The translations under genes and the position numbers were made by a program. 64,000 bases of DNA from Splendidivirga corallicola (GTDB lineage: Bacteria > Bacteroidota > Bacteroidia > Cytophagales > Cyclobacteriaceae), in NCBI GenBank assembly GCA_030442035.1, contig JAUJEA010000010.1, positions 62,001 through 126,000 on the forward strand, written 5' to 3'. Positions 57,401 through 64,000 of the stretch are shown in pieces (the stretch's first letter is position 1; every line of letters begins with the position of its first letter). The notes beneath the pieces are model-generated. The model made no database searches and was not told the origin of the DNA. It worked only from the letters and a program-made list of their open reading frames with translations.

Positions 57401-57780
57401 GGTTTTGAGAACTTCCTTTCCGCACGGGATACGTCAATCACGTTATTTATTCTTCGAAAATTCAACGATGCTTTTTTTCCAACGTATTCTAAAATTTCAT
57501 AAATAGAATACGCATCACCTTTAAAGGTGAAATCGACATCATTATTAATATCTTGCTTTTCAAAACTAAATTTGAATTGAGAGTTAGTTTCAATTTCCTT
57601 GAAGACATCAATAACCTTCATTTGTCTCTCTTCCAATGTCACGTAGACATCGTTCATGCTTAACCTTTGTGAATTGCCTTCATAGGCAATCGCAAGGGTG
57701 TAGAAAAGAGACTGTACAGCAACAATTTGCATCAATCTTTTTGTAATCATGAAAATTGTTTTTTGTAAGTTTGTTTTCAT
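54490..57780 (-). CDS. SusC/RagA family TonB-dependent receptor with STN signalling domain
   Basis: A 1096-residue outer-membrane importer. In order it has a signal peptide, an STN (secretin/TonB short) domain (about 47-112), a carboxypeptidase-regulatory-like beta sandwich (about 131-215; GTVTDENGNGLPGVNVLVKDT), a plug (about 225-345; LGYGTKKAKDLTGSVKQVSGED, IRIRGTTTRNNNEPLYVIDG) and a TonB barrel to the end (YIGLNIKL). The STN domain is the part that contacts a FecR anti-sigma factor. The FecR and ECF sigma genes lie directly upstream, so uptake should trigger transcription. It takes up oligosaccharide together with the SusD protein. Confidence 0.95.
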   Translation of the reverse strand: MKTNLQKTIFMITKRLMQIVAVQSLFYTLAIAYEGNSQRLSMNDVYVTLEERQMKVIDVFKEIETNSQFKFSFEKQDINNDVDFTFKGDAYSIYEILEYVGKKASLNFRRINNVIDVSRAERKFSKPSVKEVFIDKTITGTVTDENGNGLPGVNVLVKDTNIGVVTDINGDYKLDVPDDATVLVFSYVGYLTEEVDITGRTIVDFSLTPDIETLSEIVVLGYGTKKAKDLTGSVKQVSGEDFQNNAIQSSTLALQGRVAGVRITNNGGRPGRGGTIRIRGTTTRNNNEPLYVIDGQIVTTGLGFLNPNDIESMTVLKDASAAAIYGSRAAAGVIVVKTKRGRAGKPVIEYNAFYTWDDLTNKVDILNADEYEQVNTEWFTNAGQTSALIPPAIRGNTDWQDLIFRTGHQQNHHLSVSGGNENHQYAFQGGYFHQEGLVQKSSLDRYNIRLNQDLSISKKWKLASTVDASYAKGNQTNDGSVVFHAQQSPPNLAPYDANGDLVFSGYTRLNPLAVLASNRPVDDNLRILGNLSLEYEIIDGLSAKTFISTEFVTTQFQSFTPRISYPADPVGANNNDTNILNTRTQRQFVWTWDNTLSYSKSVGEHNFSVLFGHTAQSSNRIFRNITARNFLSNDASLQFVDATLTPDETSASNNAFEWSIASLIGRVSYDYKGKYLFDGNFRRDRSSRIHTDFRDAFFPSASVGWVLSEESFFNVPFIDRLKIRAGWGEIGNERSGSDYPYQEVYRTGADAIFGGAISTGVFVPRSGNPALEWETTTTKNIALDLNLFDNSVSLTTDYFIKDTDGILFSPDQSALSGVAAPIQNTSNIRNTGIEFELAYRKSIGDLYLEVSPNYTYIKNEIISLSETEDARDASIGKSRVGRPFSTYDIGYIADGIFQNQAEVDAHAFQTSGTAPGDIRFKDLNNDGVINTEDRDWLGVGVPPHNYGISILAQYKGFDLNILGTGQAGGEARWTGHTGYHNFVRPFEITAGYLRGRWHGEGTSNLYPRIVAGDPNDNARFSTLLLESTNYFRIQNIQLGYTFPKELVESINLSSLRAYVAGQNLFTFTDFEGYDPQTGYGGYPVPRSIYIGLNIKL

Positions 57781-57825
57781 ATTTTTAAATATGTTTTAAT
57801 AGGTTAAAAATTTATTAAACATGAG

Positions 57826-57872
57826 AATAAGCTAGGTGATCGAAACGACCAAATTCATCACCTACGCTTATT
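57826..57872. other. Stem-loop between fecR-type and susC genes
   Basis: Arms AATAAGCTAGGTGAT (57826-57840) and ATCACCTA-C-GCTTATT (57857-57872) pair over 15 bases with one bulged C around a 16-base loop. The T run follows only in plus orientation; on the transcribed minus strand it would be a leader hairpin ending 46 bases before the susC ATG. Confidence 0.7.
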
Positions 57873-57911
57873 TTTTTCTTTAAGAGGTATCGATTTTCAT
57901 AGCAAATAGAT

Positions 57912-58925
57912 TTATTTAAAGTTTATCTCAACTTCTTTTCCTTTAATCTCATAGGAGAATTTTTCCACAAAACTCATTCGCTGCAAAATCCTTTCAAGGC
58001 TTTCATTTTTATACTCTCCCGTATACATAATTTTCCGGTTCAAATTTTTTATTGTGATATCGACATTATACCATCTTTCGAGTACCTCCTTCACCTCTGC
58101 AATATTTGCATCTTCAAATACAATGGTTTTCTCAGTCCACTTGAAAAAATCTAATTCTTTTGAAAAAGATAGTGTAAGCTCGTTTACTTCTTTGTTATAT
58201 AAAACTGTTTGACCGGGACTGTCGACCGTCCTGGGTTCCATATCACTTTGATCTACACTTACGGAAATTTTCCCGGTAACAAGCCCTATTTTGATATGAT
58301 GGTTCTCAAATGCCTGAACATTGAACGAAGTGCCTAAGGCAGTGGTAACAACATCACCTGAATAAACTTTGAATGGTTTCTCCGGATTTTTGACTACTTC
58401 GAAGTATGCTTCGCCTCTTAAGTGAATATTTCTTTCTCCTGTAAAGTCACTTGAATATTCAATGCGACTATCACTATTCAACCAAGCCACAGAGCCATCC
58501 GGAAGAGCGATCTTGGTTTTTTGACCACGAGGATTTTCTTTGACTACCTGCGTAATTAAAGAGGGAGTATCTGTTGCATCAGTTTTAATGAAATGGAAAT
58601 AATAAAATGAGGCGGCAAGAAGTATTAAAATGGATGCCGCTATGCTATAATAACCAAACTTTGTTTTTGCGGAAGATCTTTCCGGCTTATGTATTAAAAT
58701 ACCTTTCAGAAGTTCATTTTGTTCTTCAATGGAAACGGATTTAGGCTCCTGATATTCAAGCGTTAAAATAATCTCCTTTGCGGTGAGAATTGTTTCCAGT
58801 TGCTCGGGATGCCCTTTAATCCACTGTTCCCAAAAAAGCTGTGAATCTTCAGTCGGAGCAAGAACCCAATTTTTGAATTCAAGATCAAAAAGGAAGTCTT
58901 CTAATTTGTAATTTTCGTATGTCAT
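57912..58925 (-). CDS. FecR family anti-sigma factor
   Basis: A 337-residue single-pass regulator: a cytoplasmic N-terminal region (about 1-90), a membrane helix (about 92-112), a FecR domain (about 130-235; LPDGSVAWLNSDSRIEY, GEAYFEVVKN, PFKVYSGDVVTTALGTSFNV) and a C-terminal DUF4974 domain (about 265-335; ANIAEVKEVLERWYNVDI) that would touch the SusC STN domain. It lies 119 bases from the sigma gene and 131 bases before susC, all on one strand, a complete trans-envelope signalling set. Confidence 0.95.
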   Translation of the reverse strand: MTYENYKLEDFLFDLEFKNWVLAPTEDSQLFWEQWIKGHPEQLETILTAKEIILTLEYQEPKSVSIEEQNELLKGILIHKPERSSAKTKFGYYSIAASILILLAASFYYFHFIKTDATDTPSLITQVVKENPRGQKTKIALPDGSVAWLNSDSRIEYSSDFTGERNIHLRGEAYFEVVKNPEKPFKVYSGDVVTTALGTSFNVQAFENHHIKIGLVTGKISVSVDQSDMEPRTVDSPGQTVLYNKEVNELTLSFSKELDFFKWTEKTIVFEDANIAEVKEVLERWYNVDITIKNLNRKIMYTGEYKNESLERILQRMSFVEKFSYEIKGKEVEINFK

Positions 58926-59044
58926 TTGTCACTTGCCTTCTATATATAAGACTTACAAAGTGTTCAAACAACATCAAGAAAAATGAACTTTTTGGAAAAC
59001 TTTGATCAGCAACCCGAATAGCTTTCCGCAGCCTTAGCCATAAA

Positions 59045-59671
59045 TTATTTGAGAATATTCTTTCTTAGCTCTGTGAGAGCCCGGTAAATAAGGTTTCTGG
59101 CAGCTTTTACACTACCGAATTCCATAATTTCTTTGATCTGATTGTAATCGAGATTGTTATAATAAAAATAGTATATCGCCTCTTTTTTTCTATCAGACAA
59201 TTGTGACAATGAATCATGAACCTTCTTAATCTGATTATCATTTAGCTGACGGTTTATCAATACATTTTCATGGGATGGTGTTGTATTGAAATTAAATGGG
59301 AGGTCTTCCAAATCAATTTGTTCATTCTTCTTTAACTTTTTCAACTCTGTTATAAGCTTATTTCTGACACAATGTAAAAGATAAGCTTTGATAGAGGTTA
59401 CTTTGGGTAATTTGGATCTCTTCTTCCGTATATGAATAAATACTTCTTGTATACAGTCTTTGATCAAATCTGAGTTGCCCGAAAGCTGATACCCATAATT
59501 ATACAGGATTCTAAAATGTTGATTGTAGATCTGAACGAATGCCGACTCTTTCCCCTTTCTGAAGGATTCCCAGAGTTGTTCATCACTTTGTGCAGGTGAT
59601 TTCTGTTCAATCCGAACAACCTTCCTATCGTCACGCTGTTCATCACTTTTATCGTGAAAAGGTTTGTTCAT
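59045..59671 (-). CDS. ECF RNA polymerase sigma factor (SusCD-associated)
   Basis: A 208-residue ECF sigma factor with an N-terminal extension (about 25 residues). Region 2 (about 45-115) includes FVQIYNQHFRILYNYGYQL, LIKDCIQEVFIHIRKKRSKL and SIKAYLLHCVRNKLITELKK. Region 4 (about 145-205) has LSDRKKEAIYYFYYNNLDYNQIKEIM. It is held by FecR downstream, and when SusC is loaded should drive susCD. GH116 and GH172 genes lie just upstream on the same strand. Confidence 0.95.
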   Translation of the reverse strand: MNKPFHDKSDEQRDDRKVVRIEQKSPAQSDEQLWESFRKGKESAFVQIYNQHFRILYNYGYQLSGNSDLIKDCIQEVFIHIRKKRSKLPKVTSIKAYLLHCVRNKLITELKKLKKNEQIDLEDLPFNFNTTPSHENVLINRQLNDNQIKKVHDSLSQLSDRKKEAIYYFYYNNLDYNQIKEIMEFGSVKAARNLIYRALTELRKNILK

Positions 59672-59750
59672 AATCTACAATATTCTAATATATGGATAGG
59701 TAAGTTTAAAGAAATATTCGTTAATCGGAAATATTCAGGTGATAATCCAG

Positions 59751-61346
59751 TTATTTTTTAAGATAATAATATAATGCCGTTTGATACCAGATAGGACGTT
59801 TATCTGGGTAGTATTGCTCGATAGTGGCAAAAAAAGAATCATTGAAAGGGACATTGTCTGCTATCTGAAACCTGTTCATAGAAACAACCCTATTGCCGTT
59901 TTTTACATAATTTGGAGCATTTTCCTGGGAAAGCCCTTGATCAGTTGTATAAGTTTGATTGTGAAATGGTCTGCTGAATCGCTCAGGCCATCCCCAGGCA
60001 TATCCAAAATAGTCCTCCGTGCCTGTACCGAAGGTCGAAGGAAACTTTTCCCCGTCTACATAAAACTTTTCATCACCTTCCCCCCACCACCAATGGGAAA
60101 ATGTCTTTGGCATGTCATAACCGTACTCGATACCACTTAATGGATTTAACACAGTGAGCATCATTCCGCAGAATCGCCCTTTACCCTCTAGCGCCAGCAA
60201 CTGTCTGTCAGGCCACCTTTCCTGCTCTATTTCGTGCAAACTCCTATTCCATTTTACATGAAAATAACCGAATTCATCCGATGAGATTCCAGCCTCCACT
60301 CCAACACTACTGCTCAGAGTGATCTTTCGGTCTGCTTTGTTGGTAAGAATTATAATTGCCTTTTTTCGAAAAGGCATATACCAGTTGGAATACATTTGAC
60401 GTCCAGCCATTCCAAGTGGTATTGATGAAAATTGGTTTAACTCATTCCAACCGTGAATAGATGAACCGAAAAATGATCCTATCGGACAGCTAACCGCAGC
60501 TTCATTACTGCCATCCCAAAATATTTCAATTTCAACATTCCTTTGCAAATCATCCAGATAATCATTCTTTAAAACATCCAACTCGAATCTGAATATTGCC
60601 TTATTGCCCTCAATGGAATATAGGGTATCTGATGACTGAGGCTCAATCAATATTTCTTTATTGATTATTTCCTGGTTCGATACTTTATAGGGGCTTTGGT
60701 TTTTCGCTTGCAAGAATAACGATGCTGTCTGAGATAAAAGCTGTTGTTCTTCCTCATCAAAAGTCCCTTTAAAAGCCGGGATTGTATATCCTTCCGGAAA
60801 TAGCGTGTAATTGATTTGATAAAATTGTCCCCAATCTTTGGAAGCCTTTATTTTACATTCGTTCTGAAAGCATATTGGAATATAATTGTTCTTACCTTTG
60901 GCACTTGTGTACACAAAGTCAGGGAAATTGAAAGGAGCATGTTGTCCGTCAAAAATTTGATCTGCCGGCATTGATAACACATCTCTACCGTCAATTTCAA
61001 AGGTTATCATGCCGGTTTCCGGTTTGGCCGACCAGATGCGGGAAATGACTCCAGTGCCAACAATATGGGCTAATACATATTGATCCCCTTCTTTTTTGAC
61101 GTAACCATCACCATCACGATTAGCACTCCAATTTATATATTTTTTTTGCTCAAAATCATATTCACTCTTTCTGTCATAACTTGAGATCATATAACTTCTT
61201 TCCCCTTTTTCAGGAAGAATCGCAAGTTTTTTCAAGTTATAATATCGTTCAACAATATCCTTAAAGAGAAGCGTTTCATTATCCTCATGAGAACTGTTGG
61301 TCAATAAAAATAATGCTGCAATTAAGGAAATTTTATGTATCTGCAT
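59751..61346 (-). CDS. GH172 (DUF2961) family protein, copy 2
   Basis: A 531-residue secreted protein (signal ISLIAALFLLTNSS) of GH172. Both candidate catalytic Glu residues are kept: WWGEGDEK (first) and GTGTEDYFG (second), 21 residues apart, the same spacing as the known catalytic pair of the alpha-D-fructofuranosidase (270 and 291). Further GH172 blocks include GVISRIWSAKPETG, VSCPIGSFFG and MYSNWYMPFRKKA. It is longer than the copy at 36039. The GH116 gene ends 45 bases upstream, so the two are co-transcribed. The pair may remove both anomeric forms of a furanosyl sugar, as in D-arabinan breakdown, but this is inference. Confidence 0.88.
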   Translation of the reverse strand: MQIHKISLIAALFLLTNSSHEDNETLLFKDIVERYYNLKKLAILPEKGERSYMISSYDRKSEYDFEQKKYINWSANRDGDGYVKKEGDQYVLAHIVGTGVISRIWSAKPETGMITFEIDGRDVLSMPADQIFDGQHAPFNFPDFVYTSAKGKNNYIPICFQNECKIKASKDWGQFYQINYTLFPEGYTIPAFKGTFDEEEQQLLSQTASLFLQAKNQSPYKVSNQEIINKEILIEPQSSDTLYSIEGNKAIFRFELDVLKNDYLDDLQRNVEIEIFWDGSNEAAVSCPIGSFFGSSIHGWNELNQFSSIPLGMAGRQMYSNWYMPFRKKAIIILTNKADRKITLSSSVGVEAGISSDEFGYFHVKWNRSLHEIEQERWPDRQLLALEGKGRFCGMMLTVLNPLSGIEYGYDMPKTFSHWWWGEGDEKFYVDGEKFPSTFGTGTEDYFGYAWGWPERFSRPFHNQTYTTDQGLSQENAPNYVKNGNRVVSMNRFQIADNVPFNDSFFATIEQYYPDKRPIWYQTALYYYLKK

Positions 61347-61390
61347 TTTGAGAATTTAGGAATTGGCTTTCTGCTCTTAATGATTCTATA

Positions 61391-63991
61391 TTATACTTCT
61401 GTCACTACACCGGAAACTGAAATTTTCTTCACGTCTATCTTACCCAATTTGGTATCAATAAATGGTTTTCCCCCTTTCAGCCCTATGTTTGCAAACCCGG
61501 TTTTTGTGGATAGGAATGAAGTGAAGTCATCACCAATTTTAGAATCAATGTATAGCGTTTTTTCAACGGCATCATAGCGAACACCTGTAAGACCCTGAAG
61601 AAGTCCGTAGCTAGCCATAGCCCTGGCATACCAGTGGCCACATTCGTATTCATCAAAAGGATTTCGTATGGTGCCGTCATACCTGCTTCGACAGGCCCTC
61701 ACAATCTCAAGGCCTTCCGCTACTTTTCCTTTCATCATCAGGTGAGAAGCTACCTGATACTCTATTCCTGTCCACACTTCATTGCTGTAGACAAAGGGCA
61801 GGGACAATTTTCCTCCCTTAGGCCAACTACAGAGTAATAGGCCTCCCTCCTTACCCACCGCATATGAAGGTCTTTGTGGGTTCGGATGATCGATCAGGTC
61901 TTCTTTAAGATTGTACTTATGTATAGCCTGGAGATGACTGGTGACTTTTTTATCATCAACGACTTCTTCCAATCCTGCACAGGAAGCAATCCACATCCCA
62001 AGTATTCCATCCGATAAACATCCCTTCCCATACTGATATTTGGGACCTTCCTTTTGCAAAAGTTTTTTGGCTTCGTCGGAATAATTGGTCCATCCCCTGG
62101 AAACTTTCACCGGGTCTTCGGCTTCCAAACCAGTCCATTGGATCTTCTGCGTGAAGTACTCTCCATCAAAGAGTTCCTCTTCCATATATTTTTTGCCTTT
62201 TTTTATCAATTTGCTATATCGCTTGTAGGGCTGTTTCGCTGCTTTGGCCATTTCTATCAATGCACTCAGTGCACCAAGATAGAAACTGGTGCACATGCCA
62301 TCAGGCCCCCAAAATTCAATATCGTAGGTATTGTGGTGAGGTTCTTCGAGGATACCTTTTTCTTTTGGATCCCAGGTTCTGATACAATAATCAAGGCTAC
62401 TTTTTACCTTTGGATAAAGTTTTTTCATCCATTCGGTATCTCCGGAGATGCGCCAGTCACGATACACTTTCATGATACCTCCCAATTGGCCGTCTGAGGC
62501 GGCATGATACCCATGGCCCACAGTACGGATAGGTAAAGAACTACGAAAAGTTTGATGGCCCTTATCATCCTGGCTTATGCCGAACTCGGTATCTCTCAAC
62601 GACATTTCAAGGTTTGGGAACAGATGGGGCAATGCCTGGGCATAGTTCCATACATGGGTACAAGAGCCATGGCAACACCCTGAATCATCGTTGCAACCTT
62701 CCCATGCCCAAAACTTTCCATCGGTTTGGCGAAGTACGGTAGGAGACTTGAGTATGCCTAAATTAGCAGCAACCGCCTCAATCACTTCCGGTGGTAGTGT
62801 TGAATTGTAAAAAGCACTTGTGAAAGCCTGAGTTCTTTGATCCAGGTGGTCATAGTTTTTTGCCCAATAATCGACAACTTCCCGTACAGATTTGAATTTT
62901 CCGGAATACCAGGGTTTATAAGTGTCAGATTCCGAGCAGGAAGAACCTGGCTGGCATTCGCCCTTTCCTCCCAAACGAATATTTGTATTCGGCGCATACC
63001 AGGCAAAGAGTAGCTTGATGGTTTTTTCTTCTCCTGCCCCGAGCGTAAAAGGGACATATACCGAAGCGCCAGGTGAATCTTTGTCTAACGGAGGCTTTTC
63101 CGTAGTGTCTCCGGCAGTGATTTTTTCCCAGGCGATTGATAAGGAATCGAACCATCCTCCTCTGAACCAGCTAGGATCGACCTTTGCATTTTCCCCAAGA
63201 ACAAAAGCAGCAAAAGCCCCCTCGTCTTTTGAAGATTTTTGATTTGCTGGTTGTTCCAATACAAAGCCGTTTTTAACAGAAGCGATCTTGTTTCCTTTGC
63301 CAACACTCATAAAGTTTTTGGCATTCCATGAAAATACACCTTCAACTCTTTTTCCTGATGTGTTTTTAAATGTATACTCAAAAGCGCCAACCGGAAGACT
63401 GGAGTTATCCTCGTCAGATGGAATAAAGGGGCTCCAACCCTTAATTTGTACCGAAACAGGTATATCGTCGTCTGTGAGTTCAATTATGCCATAAGGAAAC
63501 CGGGCCTTAAAAGAAGCTGTTTCAAAACGTGGTAGCCCATGACTTTTGCGGGCTCCACCTCTTGCCGAAGCAATATCATCTCTTCCTCTCTGTCCAAATT
63601 TTTTCCAATCCTGCAAAGGTCCTTCAAGAACCTTAGTTCCCTTTTTCACGCCTTTTACATACAAGGCCGCAAAAGTACAAGGTTCATTAAATGTATCAGA
63701 GACATTACGTACAGACATATGGGAAATGGCTCCCGTACCTTCCATACAGAACATTCCTGCCCCTATGCCTCCAATGGGAAATGCCACTCTGCTCAGGTAA
63801 TCACCAGAATATGGTCCGTTAAATGTTCTGTCCCCGTGATCTTGAGTGTCTTTGGATTTAATGTTACTTTTATTAGTAGCCTGGACTGTTTGTTCGCTTG
63901 TATCTATTGGATAGGGTACAGCCATCAATGCTCCTAATGATGCGGAATTTGTCAGGAACTTTCTACGGCTTGTAGCTTTTTTTTTATTCAT
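61391..63991 (-). CDS. GH116 family glycoside hydrolase, Tat-exported
   Basis: An 866-residue enzyme of GH116 (GBA2-like). The N-terminus has a twin-arginine signal (TSRRKFLTNSASLG), so it is exported folded. The GBA2-type N-terminal beta domain (about 55-340; RVAFPIGGIGAGMFCMEG) leads to an (alpha/alpha)6 domain (about 385-835). Candidate catalytic residues by alignment from memory are the Glu in WEGCNDD (about 430) and Asp in NTYDIEFWGPDG (about 555). The Cys-rich stretch CCHGSCTHVW is typical of the bacterial subgroup. Known GH116 activities include beta-glucosidase, beta-xylosidase and, in one subgroup, beta-D-arabinofuranosidase; the substrate is open. The ATG at 63991 gives a complete gene near the window edge. 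Confidence 0.88.
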   Translation of the reverse strand: MNKKKATSRRKFLTNSASLGALMAVPYPIDTSEQTVQATNKSNIKSKDTQDHGDRTFNGPYSGDYLSRVAFPIGGIGAGMFCMEGTGAISHMSVRNVSDTFNEPCTFAALYVKGVKKGTKVLEGPLQDWKKFGQRGRDDIASARGGARKSHGLPRFETASFKARFPYGIIELTDDDIPVSVQIKGWSPFIPSDEDNSSLPVGAFEYTFKNTSGKRVEGVFSWNAKNFMSVGKGNKIASVKNGFVLEQPANQKSSKDEGAFAAFVLGENAKVDPSWFRGGWFDSLSIAWEKITAGDTTEKPPLDKDSPGASVYVPFTLGAGEEKTIKLLFAWYAPNTNIRLGGKGECQPGSSCSESDTYKPWYSGKFKSVREVVDYWAKNYDHLDQRTQAFTSAFYNSTLPPEVIEAVAANLGILKSPTVLRQTDGKFWAWEGCNDDSGCCHGSCTHVWNYAQALPHLFPNLEMSLRDTEFGISQDDKGHQTFRSSLPIRTVGHGYHAASDGQLGGIMKVYRDWRISGDTEWMKKLYPKVKSSLDYCIRTWDPKEKGILEEPHHNTYDIEFWGPDGMCTSFYLGALSALIEMAKAAKQPYKRYSKLIKKGKKYMEEELFDGEYFTQKIQWTGLEAEDPVKVSRGWTNYSDEAKKLLQKEGPKYQYGKGCLSDGILGMWIASCAGLEEVVDDKKVTSHLQAIHKYNLKEDLIDHPNPQRPSYAVGKEGGLLLCSWPKGGKLSLPFVYSNEVWTGIEYQVASHLMMKGKVAEGLEIVRACRSRYDGTIRNPFDEYECGHWYARAMASYGLLQGLTGVRYDAVEKTLYIDSKIGDDFTSFLSTKTGFANIGLKGGKPFIDTKLGKIDVKKISVSGVVTEV

Positions 63992-64000
63992 CTTTCTTGT

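Noticed and set aside
1-64000. CRISPR arrays, phage genes, insertion sequence transposases, rRNA
   Set aside because: I looked for regularly spaced repeats, transposase or integrase frames and rRNA segments and saw none; the only mobile-like item is the short inverted repeat at 3920-4051.

Overview
The window looks like a chromosome segment of a Bacteroidota bacterium, probably a free-living glycan degrader of the Cytophagales type. The signs are a SusC/SusD pair with an ECF sigma/FecR system and a SusC carrying an N-terminal STN domain, type IX secretion C-terminal domains on two large secreted proteins, many lipoproteins with short lipobox signals, DUF6090 and DUF2961 proteins, and a TAnnTTTG-type promoter in front of the tRNA gene. 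The genus cannot be fixed from the sequence alone.

Positions 1-23.6 kb are mostly housekeeping and mixed metabolism. They hold a 5'-truncated diaminopropionate ammonia-lyase, an atypical MIP channel, a secreted TPR protein, a Tat-exported TIM-barrel sugar isomerase/epimerase-like lipoprotein, and a large multidomain PQQ-type sugar dehydrogenase lipoprotein. Next come a MarR/SRPBCC/DUF3052 cluster, a hydroxypyruvate reductase-glycerate kinase operon, two tandem PlsC-like acyltransferases, a patatin, an MBL hydrolase, a DUF6090 protein and accA. A tRNA-Asp(GTC) with a recognisable promoter and terminator follows, then a CPBP protease-sigma factor-membrane protein cassette and an orphan TPR histidine kinase.

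Positions 23.9-64 kb form a large glycan-utilisation region, almost entirely on the minus strand. It has two modules. The first (about 23.9-46.1 kb) holds three related beta-propeller proteins of the BNR_4 type (candidate polysaccharide lyases; two carry DNRLRE repeats and T9SS tails), a GH95 enzyme, a GH172/DUF2961 lipoprotein, an unassigned alpha-helical lipoprotein, a transketolase, two AraC regulators, an SDR dehydrogenase resembling L-fucose dehydrogenases, and a GH9-like protein. The second (46.2-64 kb) reads GH116, GH172, ECF sigma, FecR, SusC, SusD, a hairpin, then two FG-GAP/UnbV lipoproteins over 1100 residues long.

Likely working model (inference): extracellular and surface enzymes trim a complex, branched, non-sulfated polysaccharide containing furanosyl, fucosyl or galactosyl, and uronic acid units. 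SusCD imports the oligosaccharides under sigma/anti-sigma control, and SDR plus transketolase feed sugars into central metabolism. No sulfatase gene is visible.

The most distinctive sequence-level discovery is a decayed chimeric relic at 39554-39968. Its first part is a GH172 fragment and its second part a GH9-like C-terminal fragment, evidence that this locus was once larger and was shortened by deletion or recombination. Other notable items are the adjacent GH116-GH172 pair beside the sigma/SusCD system, the three-paralogue propeller set, and a 132-bp inverted-repeat element flanked by 10-bp direct repeats.
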